DNA from: JACPYG01 sp964356545
GTDB lineage: Bacteria > Patescibacteriota > Minisyncoccia > Minisyncoccales > Staskawiczbacteraceae
Assembly (NCBI GenBank): GCA_964356545.1
Contig: CAYHHX010000008.1
Coordinates: forward strand, 1-19,999
Direction of reading: 5' to 3'
DNA length: 19,999 nucleotides
The position numbers were made by a program, and so were the translations under genes. The notes beneath the pieces were generated by a model, which had not been told where the DNA came from, searched no databases, and saw only the letters and a list, made by a program, of their open reading frames with translations. Below, piece after piece: positions 1 through 7,217 of the stretch (within the stretch, counting starts at the first letter, position 1; every line of letters begins with the position of its first letter).

Positions 1-362
1 AAATACTGGCAAATTTTATCTACTGCGTCAAACTGATTAGATGTTAACATTGATACTTCGTCTATAATAAGAACGGCAGCCGATTTTAATCTTTTTCTAA
101 GATATTTTCTACTCATTAAAATACGAATATCTTTATCGGTGACTTTTTCGCGAATCCCCAGTCCAGACCAAGAATGTAAAGTAATGCCACCCATATGAGT
201 GGCGGCAATTCCAGTGGAAGCGGTAACCGCCACTGCCTTGTGATTTTTTTTTAAATAATCAATATATTGGTTTAATAAAAAAGTTTTTCCGCTTCCAGGC
301 GGGCCAGTTAAAAACACATTATGTCCTGTTTTTAATACGCTTAGGGCTTCTTGCTGATTCAT
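1..362 (-). CDS. Pif1-like superfamily 1 DNA helicase, N-terminal part (cut by window start)
   Basis: The N-terminal ~120 residues of a helicase read off the window's left edge. The start MNQQEALSVLKTGHNVFLTG leads straight into a Walker A motif, GPPGSGKT (residues ~21-28), then the Pif1 motif Ia-like TASTGIAA and a GITLHSW segment, and a Walker B IIDEVSM. This order is typical of Pif1/RecD-like ATP-dependent 5'-3' DNA helicases, which unwind forks, G-quadruplexes or R-loops. The ATG overlaps the stop of the upstream HAD gene as ATGA (359-362), implying translational coupling and membership of the minus-strand nuclease operon. Everything after the Walker B region, including motifs III-VI, lies outside the window, so integrity cannot be judged. 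The family call is firm; the exact cellular role is not. Confidence 0.88.
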   Translation of the reverse strand, partial: MNQQEALSVLKTGHNVFLTGPPGSGKTFLLNQYIDYLKKNHKAVAVTASTGIAATHMGGITLHSWSGLGIREKVTDKDIRILMSRKYLRKRLKSAAVLIIDEVSMLTSNQFDAVDKICQY

Positions 363-1048
363 AAGTGATATACTACATCTTTTCTTTCAACAATTATTTT
401 CCACTTAGCCAATTTAGCATGCTGGTAAAGTTTATTATTAGGATTAAAACAAATAGGCGTTTTAACTAATTTTAAAAAGGCAATATCGCTTTCAGAATCC
501 CCCACTCCTACTGAATCAGTTATAGTTAAATGCTCTTTTTCAATGGCACGATTTAAAATTTTGGCTTTATCTGAAATAAGTTCTTTATGCATTATTTTAC
601 CTGTAAATTTACCTTTTTTGTCCAATTCGTAAACACGGCCATAAGCTTTGTTAAAACCCCATTTTTTACAAAATTCCTCAACAACCACTTTGGGCGAATT
701 AGAAATTGCTAAAAGATAATATTTTTTCTTTTTTAAATCTTTAACAAGTTCGCTTGTATAACGATACACACGATTTTGATGAGAATCAATTACCTTTTTT
801 GCAATTTTTATAAAATCGCTATATTTAACGCCTTTTATGTTTTGCATAAAAGCATAGACAACTGCGTCAATATATTTTTCGTAAGAACCTTTTCGATTAG
901 ACCAATTTTCGTAAGCTTTAGTATAAATATTTCTCACTTTTTTTGGAAATATTCCTTCTATAATAAGAACTTCTGTAATTTCTATTAAAAGACTCGATCT
1001 AAAAATCGTCCCATCGATATCAAAAATAGCAAATTTTTTTACACTCAT
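359..1048 (-). CDS. HAD-superfamily phosphatase (HAD-IB, SerB-like)
   Basis: A 229-residue cytoplasmic hydrolase of the haloacid dehalogenase superfamily. Motif I is FDIDGT with nucleophile D10 and acid/base D12, motif II is ISNS around S116, a motif III lysine is likely K161 or K163, and motif IV is GDSESD with D184 and D188. The helical cap between motifs I and II (about residues 20-100) and the overall plan match the HAD-IB subfamily, which includes phosphoserine phosphatase and related small-molecule phosphatases. The substrate cannot be read from the sequence. It sits 4 bases after the DUF2779 nuclease gene and overlaps the Pif1 helicase start by 4 bases, so it is an operon member. No serine-biosynthesis genes are next to it, so a SerB role is not supported by context. 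Confidence 0.85.
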   Translation of the reverse strand: MSVKKFAIFDIDGTIFRSSLLIEITEVLIIEGIFPKKVRNIYTKAYENWSNRKGSYEKYIDAVVYAFMQNIKGVKYSDFIKIAKKVIDSHQNRVYRYTSELVKDLKKKKYYLLAISNSPKVVVEEFCKKWGFNKAYGRVYELDKKGKFTGKIMHKELISDKAKILNRAIEKEHLTITDSVGVGDSESDIAFLKLVKTPICFNPNNKLYQHAKLAKWKIIVERKDVVYHL

Positions 1049-1052
1049 ATTT

Positions 1053-2561
1053 TTATTTTTGCGTTATTTCATTTAGTATTCTAAAAATCTCGACCATAAC
1101 AAATGTATCTTGTTTGCAATACTCTATAATCAAATGTATTTTTTTTGCTCGTTCTTCTGCCTCCGACCCTTTGTTAACAATATCTTGCCACCATACATAA
1201 CCAACATCTTCACCCGTATATGGTAAATTTTCATAAGTCATTTGAGGCAACAATACATTCATTACTGCTTCAATTGCAAATCTTCCCTTGAAGTCTTTGT
1301 GAACATAATATTGTTTAGAAAAAACATCGCTCAAATCTTTCATTTGACTGCAAATTCTATTTAAAATATCTTTGTATTTATGCAATCTGTCGCCAATTTC
1401 TTTTGTAACATTCTTTTCAAAAGAAACATTCCAAGCAAGAACCGTGCCTTGTGGCTCTATATACTCATTAAGTTTTTTTGCGACCACTTCAGAAGGGTCG
1501 GAATTTTCTTGGTGTAAATATTCCACATGTCGCAATGGCCCTCCTTTTTTATCAATTATATGAATAGAAAATTGTATTGGAATTCTTTGCCATGTTCCAT
1601 AACCAGAATATATTGGCACTGCGGGAGCATAAGTTTCGTAATCAAAAAAGTATAGTGGATATGCATAGCTGTCTAAAATATTAGAAATCTCTTTTATATC
1701 AATTATTTCTTTATTAGTTTTATGAGTATGAATTTGATTTTGCTGGGTAACACTAAAATCTGATGTGTTTTCAATTTCGTGTAAATTATAAATCTCATTT
1801 TTTACTAATTGCACTAGCTTGCTTGGGCTAGAACCAATTCGTATTAAATCATGTATAGAATATTCAGGTATTTCAGGATGCGATTTTTTAAATGTTGCAC
1901 AATGTCTGCTTCGTCCATATAAATGACAAACGCAACCATCTTTTGGCTCTTCTTTTTGGTTTAGATATTTTTTGGCGCTTTCCATTTGTTGAGCAGTAAT
2001 TTCTTTTTTTTCAGATACTTGCTCAGTGCTGTTATCAATTAAAAAAAGATTTTCAATATCTATATCGCCTTCTCGTATATATTCATTATTTAAATGAACA
2101 ATAAATTTTTGACCAATATCAACGCCGGCTCGCTCTAATACAATGGTTTGAAAAGAAAGGTCAGAAATGTGGTCGCGTGGATTATCGTCGTTTTTTATTG
2201 AATTGGTTGCTTTTATTTCATACAAATCCCATTTTTCATTTTTAACGTTCCAGACCAACATATCACAACGAATAATAAATCCATCTGCAATAAAAGTGGG
2301 CTGGTATATGGCAGACACTTTTTGCGACATTAACAAATCAATTTCTTTTTGTGAATCAAAGCCTCTTGTTTTAATTTCCACAAATCCCGAAAATACTTTT
2401 AATTTTTTGGCGTACTCTTCGGCTATATTTCCTTGGTCCATACGACCCTGTTCTGATATAGAAACTTTAAATTCTTCAAGTTCCGGCATATAAAACCTAA
2501 ACCAAGCGTCTTTAGGGCAGGCTCTATATTCAAGAAACCTAGATTTTGATATTAATTTCAT
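1053..2561 (-). CDS. Two-domain nuclease: Cas4/RecB-like PD-(D/E)XK domain plus DUF2779 DEDD-like domain
   Basis: A ~502-residue protein with two apparent nuclease folds. The N-terminal ~230 residues look like a Cas4/RecB-type PD-(D/E)XK nuclease: D100, the E-x-K motif YEIKA (E115, K117), one early Cys (C15) and three later ones (C210, C212, C221), the 1+3 spacing of an Fe-S-bound RecB-family nuclease. The C-terminal half has FDYET (D307, E309), AWNVSFEKN, DLSDVF and YCKQDT (D485), a DEDD-like RNase H-fold exonuclease pattern found in DUF2779 proteins. I chose the ATG at 2561 because it forms an ATGA overlap with the thermonuclease stop and has a GGA-type ribosome site 8-10 bases upstream; an in-frame ATG at 2579 would add six residues. 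DNA or RNA processing together with Pif1 is an inference. Confidence 0.82.
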   Translation of the reverse strand: MKLISKSRFLEYRACPKDAWFRFYMPELEEFKVSISEQGRMDQGNIAEEYAKKLKVFSGFVEIKTRGFDSQKEIDLLMSQKVSAIYQPTFIADGFIIRCDMLVWNVKNEKWDLYEIKATNSIKNDDNPRDHISDLSFQTIVLERAGVDIGQKFIVHLNNEYIREGDIDIENLFLIDNSTEQVSEKKEITAQQMESAKKYLNQKEEPKDGCVCHLYGRSRHCATFKKSHPEIPEYSIHDLIRIGSSPSKLVQLVKNEIYNLHEIENTSDFSVTQQNQIHTHKTNKEIIDIKEISNILDSYAYPLYFFDYETYAPAVPIYSGYGTWQRIPIQFSIHIIDKKGGPLRHVEYLHQENSDPSEVVAKKLNEYIEPQGTVLAWNVSFEKNVTKEIGDRLHKYKDILNRICSQMKDLSDVFSKQYYVHKDFKGRFAIEAVMNVLLPQMTYENLPYTGEDVGYVWWQDIVNKGSEAEERAKKIHLIIEYCKQDTFVMVEIFRILNEITQK

Positions 2562-3154
2562 AGATTTTTCCACTTGCATCCGACTTTTCCGTCAATCGCC
2601 GTTTTTTCAGCCAAAGTTATTTCATTTTTATATTTTACATCTGGCTCATAAAATCTAGCAACCACCAACCCCTCTTTTACCAATTGTAAATTAATATTCT
2701 GTTTGTCTAAAAACACATATCTTAAACATCTTTTATATTTATCAACATCGGTTTTATCTTTTTCTAACCGAATTTCTTTATTTAAAACTAATTTTTCAAG
2801 ACGATTTTTAGCAGATTCATAGCAAGGATAACCAGCCTCGTCAGCATCAATACTTAATAATCTTATATGTTCACCCTCTTCAACCACAATCGTGTCGCCA
2901 TCTATAATCTTAGTTACAAAAACTTCTGACCTCGCTAAACATTTACTGCTATTATCAACTTTTAAAACATTTTTAGGAGTCAGATTTTCTTTTGAGGCAA
3001 AATAATTATCGCTCCCCTCTAGATTTATCTCACCATAATTTTGCAAACTGAAATAAATTCCTGCACTAATAGTTACTAATCCAATCACAACCACCATAAA
3101 TAATCCTGTGTTAAGCTTTACGAATCCATTATTTTTCTTAAAAAATCTCTCCAT
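2558..3154 (-). CDS. Membrane-anchored thermonuclease (SNase-like)
   Basis: A 198-residue staphylococcal-nuclease-like protein. A hydrophobic segment at residues ~15-37 preceded by basic residues is an uncleaved signal anchor, so the nuclease domain (about 73-195) should face outside. The active-site set is present: IDGDT with D85, R98 in IRLL, D103 and E106 in SIDADE, and R142 in the segment equivalent to the family's YGR motif. The family cleaves DNA and RNA with calcium. Four Cys residues (C72, C111, C143, C193) in the exported domain could form disulfides. A surface nuclease fits nucleotide scavenging or breakdown of incoming DNA in a bacterium with reduced metabolism; that role is inferred. 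It overlaps the DUF2779 gene by 4 bases and follows the ASCH gene after 14 bases. Confidence 0.9.
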   Translation of the reverse strand: MERFFKKNNGFVKLNTGLFMVVVIGLVTISAGIYFSLQNYGEINLEGSDNYFASKENLTPKNVLKVDNSSKCLARSEVFVTKIIDGDTIVVEEGEHIRLLSIDADEAGYPCYESAKNRLEKLVLNKEIRLEKDKTDVDKYKRCLRYVFLDKQNINLQLVKEGLVVARFYEPDVKYKNEITLAEKTAIDGKVGCKWKNL

Positions 3155-3168
3155 TGTTTGTTAAAATT

Positions 3169-3435
3169 TTAATCGGTCAGTTGAATAACATATAATCCAC
3201 TTTTTTCAATTTCTTCTTTTTGACTAAAATTATCAAGTTTAAATTTTAAAACAAAATCAACTTTCTTTTCAATTTTTCTGCCACTATACTCTTTTGTTTC
3301 TGGATTCCACTCTTCTAAAATTAAAGTATCACCCTCTTTTACATCAAAATCAGCAACTCTTAACTCAAATCTCTTTTTCCCACTATGCACTAGTTTAAAA
3401 AACTCCGGCCAAATTTTCTTTTTAATTATCGCCAT
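3169..3435 (-). CDS. Small ASCH/DUF3850-family protein
   Basis: An 88-residue protein whose plan (FFKLVHSGKKRFELRVAD, then EGDTLILEEWNPETKEYSGR, and a final GLYVIQLTD strand) matches the DUF3850 branch of the ASCH/PUA-like fold. Some ASCH-domain proteins bind RNA or act as nucleic-acid hydrolases; for the DUF3850 group the function is not established. Key family features visible are the GKKRFELR segment and the GDxL strand. It is the first gene of the five-gene minus-strand run that ends in the Pif1 helicase, so a nucleic-acid-related role is plausible but inferred. The ATG at 3435 has no clear Shine-Dalgarno sequence. Confidence 0.8.
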   Translation of the reverse strand: MAIIKKKIWPEFFKLVHSGKKRFELRVADFDVKEGDTLILEEWNPETKEYSGRKIEKKVDFVLKFKLDNFSQKEEIEKSGLYVIQLTD

Positions 3436-3526
3436 GTTTTATTACTAAAATATTTTATTAATTCTGAAATATAAATAATTGTTGTTTTGATTCTTTTACT
3501 AAATTAAAATCAGCAATGCCAAACTT

Positions 3527-3532
3527 ATTATA
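3527..3532 (-). promoter_or_regulatory. Possible -10 box for the ASCH-nuclease-helicase operon
   Basis: The minus strand reads TATAAT here, with a TG three bases before the box (TGCGTATAAT), close to an extended -10 but with one base too many. No good -35 lies 16-18 bases upstream. It would give a leader of about 85 bases before the ASCH start. AT-rich background makes chance matches likely. Confidence 0.25.
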
Positions 3533-3590
3533 CGCAATAAATGTTTTAGATATTGTTTCTAGAAATGATTTTTCTATAGTTTTACTTTAA

Positions 3591-3644
3591 TAGTAATGTA
3601 AATACAAAAATTAGACAACAAATTATTTATTTACTGTATTACTA
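3591..3644. repeat. Imperfect inverted repeat with a 3-base bulge
   Basis: The left arm tagtaatgtaaata (3591-3604) matches the reverse complement of the right arm tatttactgtattacta (3628-3644) at all 14 positions once three bases (ACA on the complement) are bulged out. The 23-base centre has no obvious structure. It could be a protein-binding site or the remains of a small mobile element. It lies upstream of the possible ASCH-operon promoter. Confidence 0.5.
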
Positions 3645-3674
3645 AAACAAACTATTTTCAATCCCGTGGAAAAC

Positions 3675-3699
3675 AAAAAACGCTAAAAAAGCGTTTTTT
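3675..3699. terminator. Bidirectional intrinsic terminator
   Basis: A 9-bp stem (aaaaaacgc / gcgtttttt) with a 7-base loop. A-tract and T-tract flank the CGC/GCG core on both sides, so it can end transcription on either strand. The natural client is the minus-strand SDR/ABC operon, ending just after the small ORF at 3720-3803. Confidence 0.75.
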
Positions 3700-3719
3700 A
3701 AACTTCTTTAAAATTAAAT

Positions 3720-3803
3720 CTATTTTTTCTTTTGTTGTTTGCCTCTATTTTTCTTTTTTGTCTTTCTATCAAGTCTTTTTTTGTTTAGCCATCCAATTCC
3801 CAT
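3720..3803 (-). CDS. Possible 27-residue highly basic peptide
   Basis: An ATG-to-TAG frame of 28 codons encodes MGIGWLNKKRLDRKTKKKNR followed by GKQQKKK, a short hydrophobic start then an almost uninterrupted Lys/Arg tail. It lies 45 bases behind the SDR stop and ends 20 bases before the terminator, which is where a last small gene of the operon would be. No Shine-Dalgarno sequence is visible, and AAA/AAG-rich AT-rich DNA yields such frames by chance. If real, it would be expected to bind nucleic acid or ribosomes. I do not recognise a family. Confidence 0.3.
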   Translation of the reverse strand: MGIGWLNKKRLDRKTKKKNRGKQQKKK

Positions 3804-3848
3804 ATTTTTATTTTTTTACTTTTTAATATAATCGCGACCTTTCTAAAT

Positions 3849-4559
3849 TTATGCAATAGTCCTACCCCCATCAATTGTTAATACAGAACCTGTAACGAAA
3901 TCTGAATCTAATAAGTAACATACTCCTTTTGTGATTTCTTCTGCACCTCCCCATCGCTTTAAAAGTGTACCAGATAAAACTTCTTTGTTTTCTTGTTCAG
4001 TTAAGTCGGGCGGTCTGAGCATTGGGCCAGGCGCAATAGCATTTACTAAAATATGTGGCGCAAGCTCTTTTGCAAAAGATTTAGTAAGTCCGACTACTGC
4101 GGATTTCGCCGCATTGTAGCTAAGATAATCTTTATATGGACGAGTGAGTACTGACCAATCAGAAAAGAAAATCATTTTACCTTTTATATCACCTTCATTT
4201 TTAAGCATCTCGTCCCCTACTATTTTTCCAAATAAAAATGAACTTTTTGCAATGATATTAATATTTTTTTCCCAAGAATTTTCGTCTAAATCACCCCATT
4301 CTGATTTTTCATAAATTGCGGCCATATGTATTAATCCGTCAACGCGTCCAAACTTTTCCTTTGCAACTTTAACTACTTTTTCTATATCTTCTTTTTTTGT
4401 AACATCTGCCTCTACAGGAAAACCAAAAGGCCCAGCTTCACTCTCTGACTTAAAATACGTAATTACAAGGTTAGCCCCCTGTTTTTTTAATTCTTCTGCA
4501 ATATTCTGACCAATTCTTGCAGCTCCCGTTATTATAATTGTTTTTCCTTTAAGTTCCAT
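3849..4559 (-). CDS. Short-chain dehydrogenase/reductase (classical SDR, pteridine-reductase/FabG-like)
   Basis: A 236-residue Rossmann-fold oxidoreductase. The cofactor motif is TGAARIG (residues 11-17), D52 lies in the EADVT segment, HMAA (78-81) stands in for NNAG, and the YxxxK pair is Y148/K152 with N101 in the helix. The catalytic Ser region reads FFSDWS (S133, D134, S136), and alignment to the usual Ser-to-Tyr spacing is not exact; pteridine reductase PTR1 uses an Asp at this place, so D134 is notable. The TGAAxRIG form and the basic tail of strand 2 (YFKSES) suggest NADP(H). Substrate unknown. It lies 14 bases behind the ABC permease gene in the same direction, so the three genes are probably one transcript. 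Confidence 0.85.
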   Translation of the reverse strand: MELKGKTIIITGAARIGQNIAEELKKQGANLVITYFKSESEAGPFGFPVEADVTKKEDIEKVVKVAKEKFGRVDGLIHMAAIYEKSEWGDLDENSWEKNINIIAKSSFLFGKIVGDEMLKNEGDIKGKMIFFSDWSVLTRPYKDYLSYNAAKSAVVGLTKSFAKELAPHILVNAIAPGPMLRPPDLTEQENKEVLSGTLLKRWGGAEEITKGVCYLLDSDFVTGSVLTIDGGRTIA

Positions 4560-4573
4560 ATACTAATAATTAC

Positions 4574-5317
4574 TTATAACTGTATTTTTGAAAACTGATA
4601 TATTCCGATAGCAAGAACAATAATTGTAAAACCACACAAAACACTAATACTTAAAACAGGAGAAAAAACACTTACTCCACTGAGAGCATAACGCAATCCA
4701 TCGACGCCATAAGAAAAAGGATTTATTTTTGTTATGAAACTTAATAGTTGTGGTAAATCTTTTATTGGGAAAATTGCTCCAGAAAGAAAAAATAATGGCT
4801 GAACAAAAAAATTAAAAATAAGTGGAAATCCTTGCATGTCGTCAAGCCTAGCAGCTATAGCCGCTCCCAAAGCCGAAGACAAAATAGCCACTAAAAACAA
4901 AAATAAAAATGCCAAAGGTAAACTTGCTAAATTTGGCCTAAAACCAGCAATAAGAGTAATTAGAAAAACAAGTACCCCCTGAATTATGGCCACTGTGGCT
5001 CCACCCAAAGTTTTTCCTAAAAGAATTTCTAATCTAGAAATCGGTGCCACAAATGTTTCTTTTAAAAAACCAAACTGCTTGTCCCAAATAATTTCTAAAC
5101 CAGTAAAGATAGATGTAAATAATACGGTCATGACAATAATTCCAGGGGCTAAAAATTGAATATAGTTACCTCCCCCCGCTTTAGCATAGATAGGGCTAAA
5201 ACCAAAGCCAATCGCCAAAAGAAAAATAATAGGCTGACCTAATGCCCCCACAATACTGGCTTTTTTTCTTATAAATCTCTTTAATTGACGTAGCCACAAA
5301 ATAAAAATTGCATTCAT
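4574..5317 (-). CDS. ABC-2 type exporter permease (DrrB-like)
   Basis: A 247-residue integral membrane protein with a basic N-terminus (WLRQLKRFIRKKAS) and about six hydrophobic segments, the plan of ABC-2 permeases. The conserved region FFVQPLFFLSGAIFPIKDLP, followed by the INPFSYGVDGLRYAL segment near residue 200, is the hallmark of the DrrB/NodJ group. It pairs with the ATPase encoded 4 bases upstream to form an ATP-driven exporter for drugs, lipids or polysaccharides; substrate is not readable from sequence. A weak GAG ribosome site lies inside the end of the ATPase gene, suggesting translational coupling. Confidence 0.9.
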   Translation of the reverse strand: MNAIFILWLRQLKRFIRKKASIVGALGQPIIFLLAIGFGFSPIYAKAGGGNYIQFLAPGIIVMTVLFTSIFTGLEIIWDKQFGFLKETFVAPISRLEILLGKTLGGATVAIIQGVLVFLITLIAGFRPNLASLPLAFLFLFLVAILSSALGAAIAARLDDMQGFPLIFNFFVQPLFFLSGAIFPIKDLPQLLSFITKINPFSYGVDGLRYALSGVSVFSPVLSISVLCGFTIIVLAIGIYQFSKIQL

Positions 5318-5321
5318 GTAA

Positions 5322-6107
5322 TTATCTCATTAGCTTATTACTAATACGCATTCGATTTAAGCGAACATTTCCCGCTTCTTCTCTAATTTTACTGCCAGTT
5401 AAAGATATAAAAGCATCTTCAAGATTTTTTGTTTTAGCTTTTTCAATAATTTCTCCAATTTTTCCAGTGATAATAATTTTTCCATGATCAATAATGGCAA
5501 CTTTTTGGGCAATGCGTTCAACTTCTTCCATGTGATGGGTCGTAAAAAAAACAGTTACATTTTCTTGTTTGTTTAAATTATTAATATATGTCCAAATATG
5601 ATTTCTTGTTTGTGGGTCTAGGCCAATAGTCGGTTCATCAAGAAATAAAACTTTTGGATGATGAAGAAGCCCGCGAGCGATTTCTAATCGTCTTTTCATT
5701 CCTCCTGAAAAATTTTTAACAAATGAATCTTTGCGGTCGTACAACTCAACAAGGTTAAGAAGGTCAATAATCCGTTTTTTATAAACATCTTTTTTTAGGC
5801 CGTAAAGAATTGCGTGAAATTGCATGTTTTCATATGCTGTCAACTCGTTATCTAGGCTTGGATCTTGAAATACAATGCCAAAGGACCTACGCGTTTCATG
5901 CGGGTTCTCAATAACATTATGGTTATTGAGAAATATTTCACCAGTAGTTGGCCTTAAAAGCGTGGTTAACATTTTAATGGTAGTTGTTTTACCTGCTCCA
6001 TTAGGACCCAAAAAAGCAAAAACTTCTCCTTTATTTACTTTAAGAGAAATATTATCTACAGCAGTAAAATTTCCGTATTTTTTCGTAAGATTTCTTATTT
6101 CTATCAT
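5322..6107 (-). CDS. ABC transporter ATPase (DrrA-like)
   Basis: A 261-residue nucleotide-binding subunit with all motifs: Walker A GPNGAGKT (34-41), Q-loop Q81, signature FSGGM (133-137), Walker B VLFLDE (153-158), D-loop GLDPQT and H-loop H191 in TTHHMEE. The C-terminal segment NLEDAFISLTG is the typical DrrA-family tail. It energises the adjacent ABC-2 permease. It is first in the ATPase-permease-SDR run and starts about 15 bases after a predicted transcription start, with no Shine-Dalgarno sequence. Confidence 0.93.
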   Translation of the reverse strand: MIEIRNLTKKYGNFTAVDNISLKVNKGEVFAFLGPNGAGKTTTIKMLTTLLRPTTGEIFLNNHNVIENPHETRRSFGIVFQDPSLDNELTAYENMQFHAILYGLKKDVYKKRIIDLLNLVELYDRKDSFVKNFSGGMKRRLEIARGLLHHPKVLFLDEPTIGLDPQTRNHIWTYINNLNKQENVTVFFTTHHMEEVERIAQKVAIIDHGKIIITGKIGEIIEKAKTKNLEDAFISLTGSKIREEAGNVRLNRMRISNKLMR

Positions 6108-6128
6108 ACTAAAAGCTTAATGAAATTA

Positions 6129-6137
6129 ATCATACCA
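6129..6137 (-). promoter_or_regulatory. Extended -10 promoter for the ABC exporter operon
   Basis: The minus strand reads TGGTATGAT, matching the extended -10 form TGnTATAAT with one mismatch. The -35 region at 17-base spacing is poor, as is usual for extended -10 promoters. It lies between the upstream terminator and the ATPase ATG and predicts a leader of about 15 bases. Confidence 0.45.
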
Positions 6138-6154
6138 TATATTAACATTTTAGT

Positions 6155-6184
6155 ATAAAAATAAGCTATCTCGAAAGATAGCTT
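6155..6184 (-). terminator. Intrinsic terminator after the 67-residue membrane protein gene
   Basis: A perfect 9-bp stem (aagctatct / agatagctt, 6163-6184) with a CGAA tetraloop. On the minus strand it is followed by ATTTTTAT. It separates the small membrane protein gene from the ABC operon. Confidence 0.8.
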
Positions 6185-6218
6185 TAGGTTTTGAGCTTGT
6201 AGTCAACTTTATGACTTT

Positions 6219-6422
6219 TTAAATTGGATCATCTGAGCGGAATCGAGCGATTATTTTTTGGGCAACTTTCACTCGCCACATCAAGTAACTACTTGCGATA
6301 ATAATGATGATGGGTAAAACCATCCACCATGATGCTCCGAAATTACGGAGTAATATCGCGAAAAAAACAATACTTAACGCCATACCAATCCCCGACAATC
6401 TTTCGATGTCTTCCAGTTTCAT
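6219..6422 (-). CDS. Small two-helix membrane protein
   Basis: A 67-residue protein with two hydrophobic segments (about 13-28 and 33-49) and a basic, amphipathic C-terminal tail (RVKVAQKIIARFRSDD) likely on the cytoplasmic side. I do not recognise a family. It is clearly expressed as its own unit: AAAGGAG ribosome site 7 bases before the ATG (the best Shine-Dalgarno sequence I saw in the window), a near-consensus promoter upstream at 6491-6519 and a terminator right behind it. High predicted expression of a tiny membrane protein is the main noteworthy point. Confidence 0.75.
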   Translation of the reverse strand: MKLEDIERLSGIGMALSIVFFAILLRNFGASWWMVLPIIIIIASSYLMWRVKVAQKIIARFRSDDPI

Positions 6423-6490
6423 AGCAAGCTCCTTTAAATTTGGTTATCATATCCCCTGCACCATGCAAAGAACAAAGTTAAACCATATTT

Positions 6491-6519
6491 ATTGTATTAT
6501 ATTTATAATATCTTGTCAA
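6491..6519 (-). promoter_or_regulatory. Near-consensus sigma70-type promoter for the 67-residue membrane protein
   Basis: On the minus strand, TTGACA (6519-6514), exactly 17 bases, then TACAAT (6496-6491). Transcription would start near 6484, about 60 bases before the ATG at 6422. This is the best -35/-10 pair I found in the window. Confidence 0.65.
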
Positions 6520-6603
6520 ATTATTATGACTCATCAATGGCTTGTTATGAAAAAAGATTACTCCTCCTCTTCTTTTTTTACTAAAATATATTATTATGAA
6601 GCT

Positions 6604-7203
6604 ATGAATAAAATAATTATCAAATATGGTATCTACACGACTGGCTGGTTAGCAATTTTGTACCCACTATTTATACGAGCTCAAAATGTAAGTTGGAGTC
6701 TAGGCCAAAATGAACCTGCCTTGCTTTTCCCATTTTTCGGACTATTAATGACTTCGCTTTTATGGCTACATGCCATAAGTGGCGCATTTGAACCATGGCT
6801 ACGCAAATATATTTCTTTTGATCAGTTTGTGCACCTGACAGCAAGTGTTATTTTAATTTCTATTATTGCTCATCCTTTACTATTACTTGTTAGTTTAGAT
6901 TTTAACATCAATAATGTGTTTATTTATTACGGTACTAAATATATCTGGCTAGCAATTATTGCTTGGCTGCTTCTTATTATTTATGATATTGGAAAAGCTC
7001 TTAAAAAATATAATTTCTTTATAAAAAATTGGAATAACATATTGATTATAAGTAATATAGGTTTTTTAATAACCTTTTTTCATTCGTTGGAAATAGGAAG
7101 TGATTTACAGTCGGGGCCGCTAAGGATCGTTTGGATTTTTTACGGTATAACGGCAACGCTTGCTATTATTTATACGTATGGAATAAAGAAATTTTTAAAA
7201 TAA
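6604..7203 (+). CDS. Ferric-reductase-like transmembrane heme protein
   Basis: A ~199-residue integral membrane protein with about six hydrophobic helices. His residues sit inside helices: LWLHAISG, then a pair 13 apart in QFVHLTASV...IIAHPLL, and FFHSLEIG later. Two His spaced about 13 in one helix is the heme-b pattern of ferric reductase/NOX-type transmembrane domains, and the first and last His can be partners. No flavin- or NAD-binding domain is fused, so electrons must come from another protein. I chose the ATG at 6604, just before the first helix; the frame is open further upstream to 6304 but that part crosses the promoter and the 67-residue gene on the other strand. It is the only plus-strand gene between 1 and 14864. 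Confidence 0.65.
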   Translation: MNKIIIKYGIYTTGWLAILYPLFIRAQNVSWSLGQNEPALLFPFFGLLMTSLLWLHAISGAFEPWLRKYISFDQFVHLTASVILISIIAHPLLLLVSLDFNINNVFIYYGTKYIWLAIIAWLLLIIYDIGKALKKYNFFIKNWNNILIISNIGFLITFFHSLEIGSDLQSGPLRIVWIFYGITATLAIIYTYGIKKFLK

Positions 7204-7217
7204 ATTTATTTTTTTAC

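Larger units (their letters stand above)
3436..3848. other. 413-base intergenic region
   Basis: This is the only long gene-poor stretch. It holds a possible -10 element for the ASCH operon, an imperfect inverted repeat (3591-3644), a strong terminator hairpin (3675-3699) and a possible 27-codon peptide gene (3720-3803). Outside those I see only AT-rich sequence with no tRNA, riboswitch or larger coding pattern on either strand. Confidence 0.7.

Noticed and set aside
6304..6603. Plus-strand extension of the ferric-reductase-like frame back to 6304
   Set aside because: It runs antisense through the well-supported 67-residue gene and its promoter, and the residues there look like random translation; the first membrane helix begins right after the ATG at 6604.
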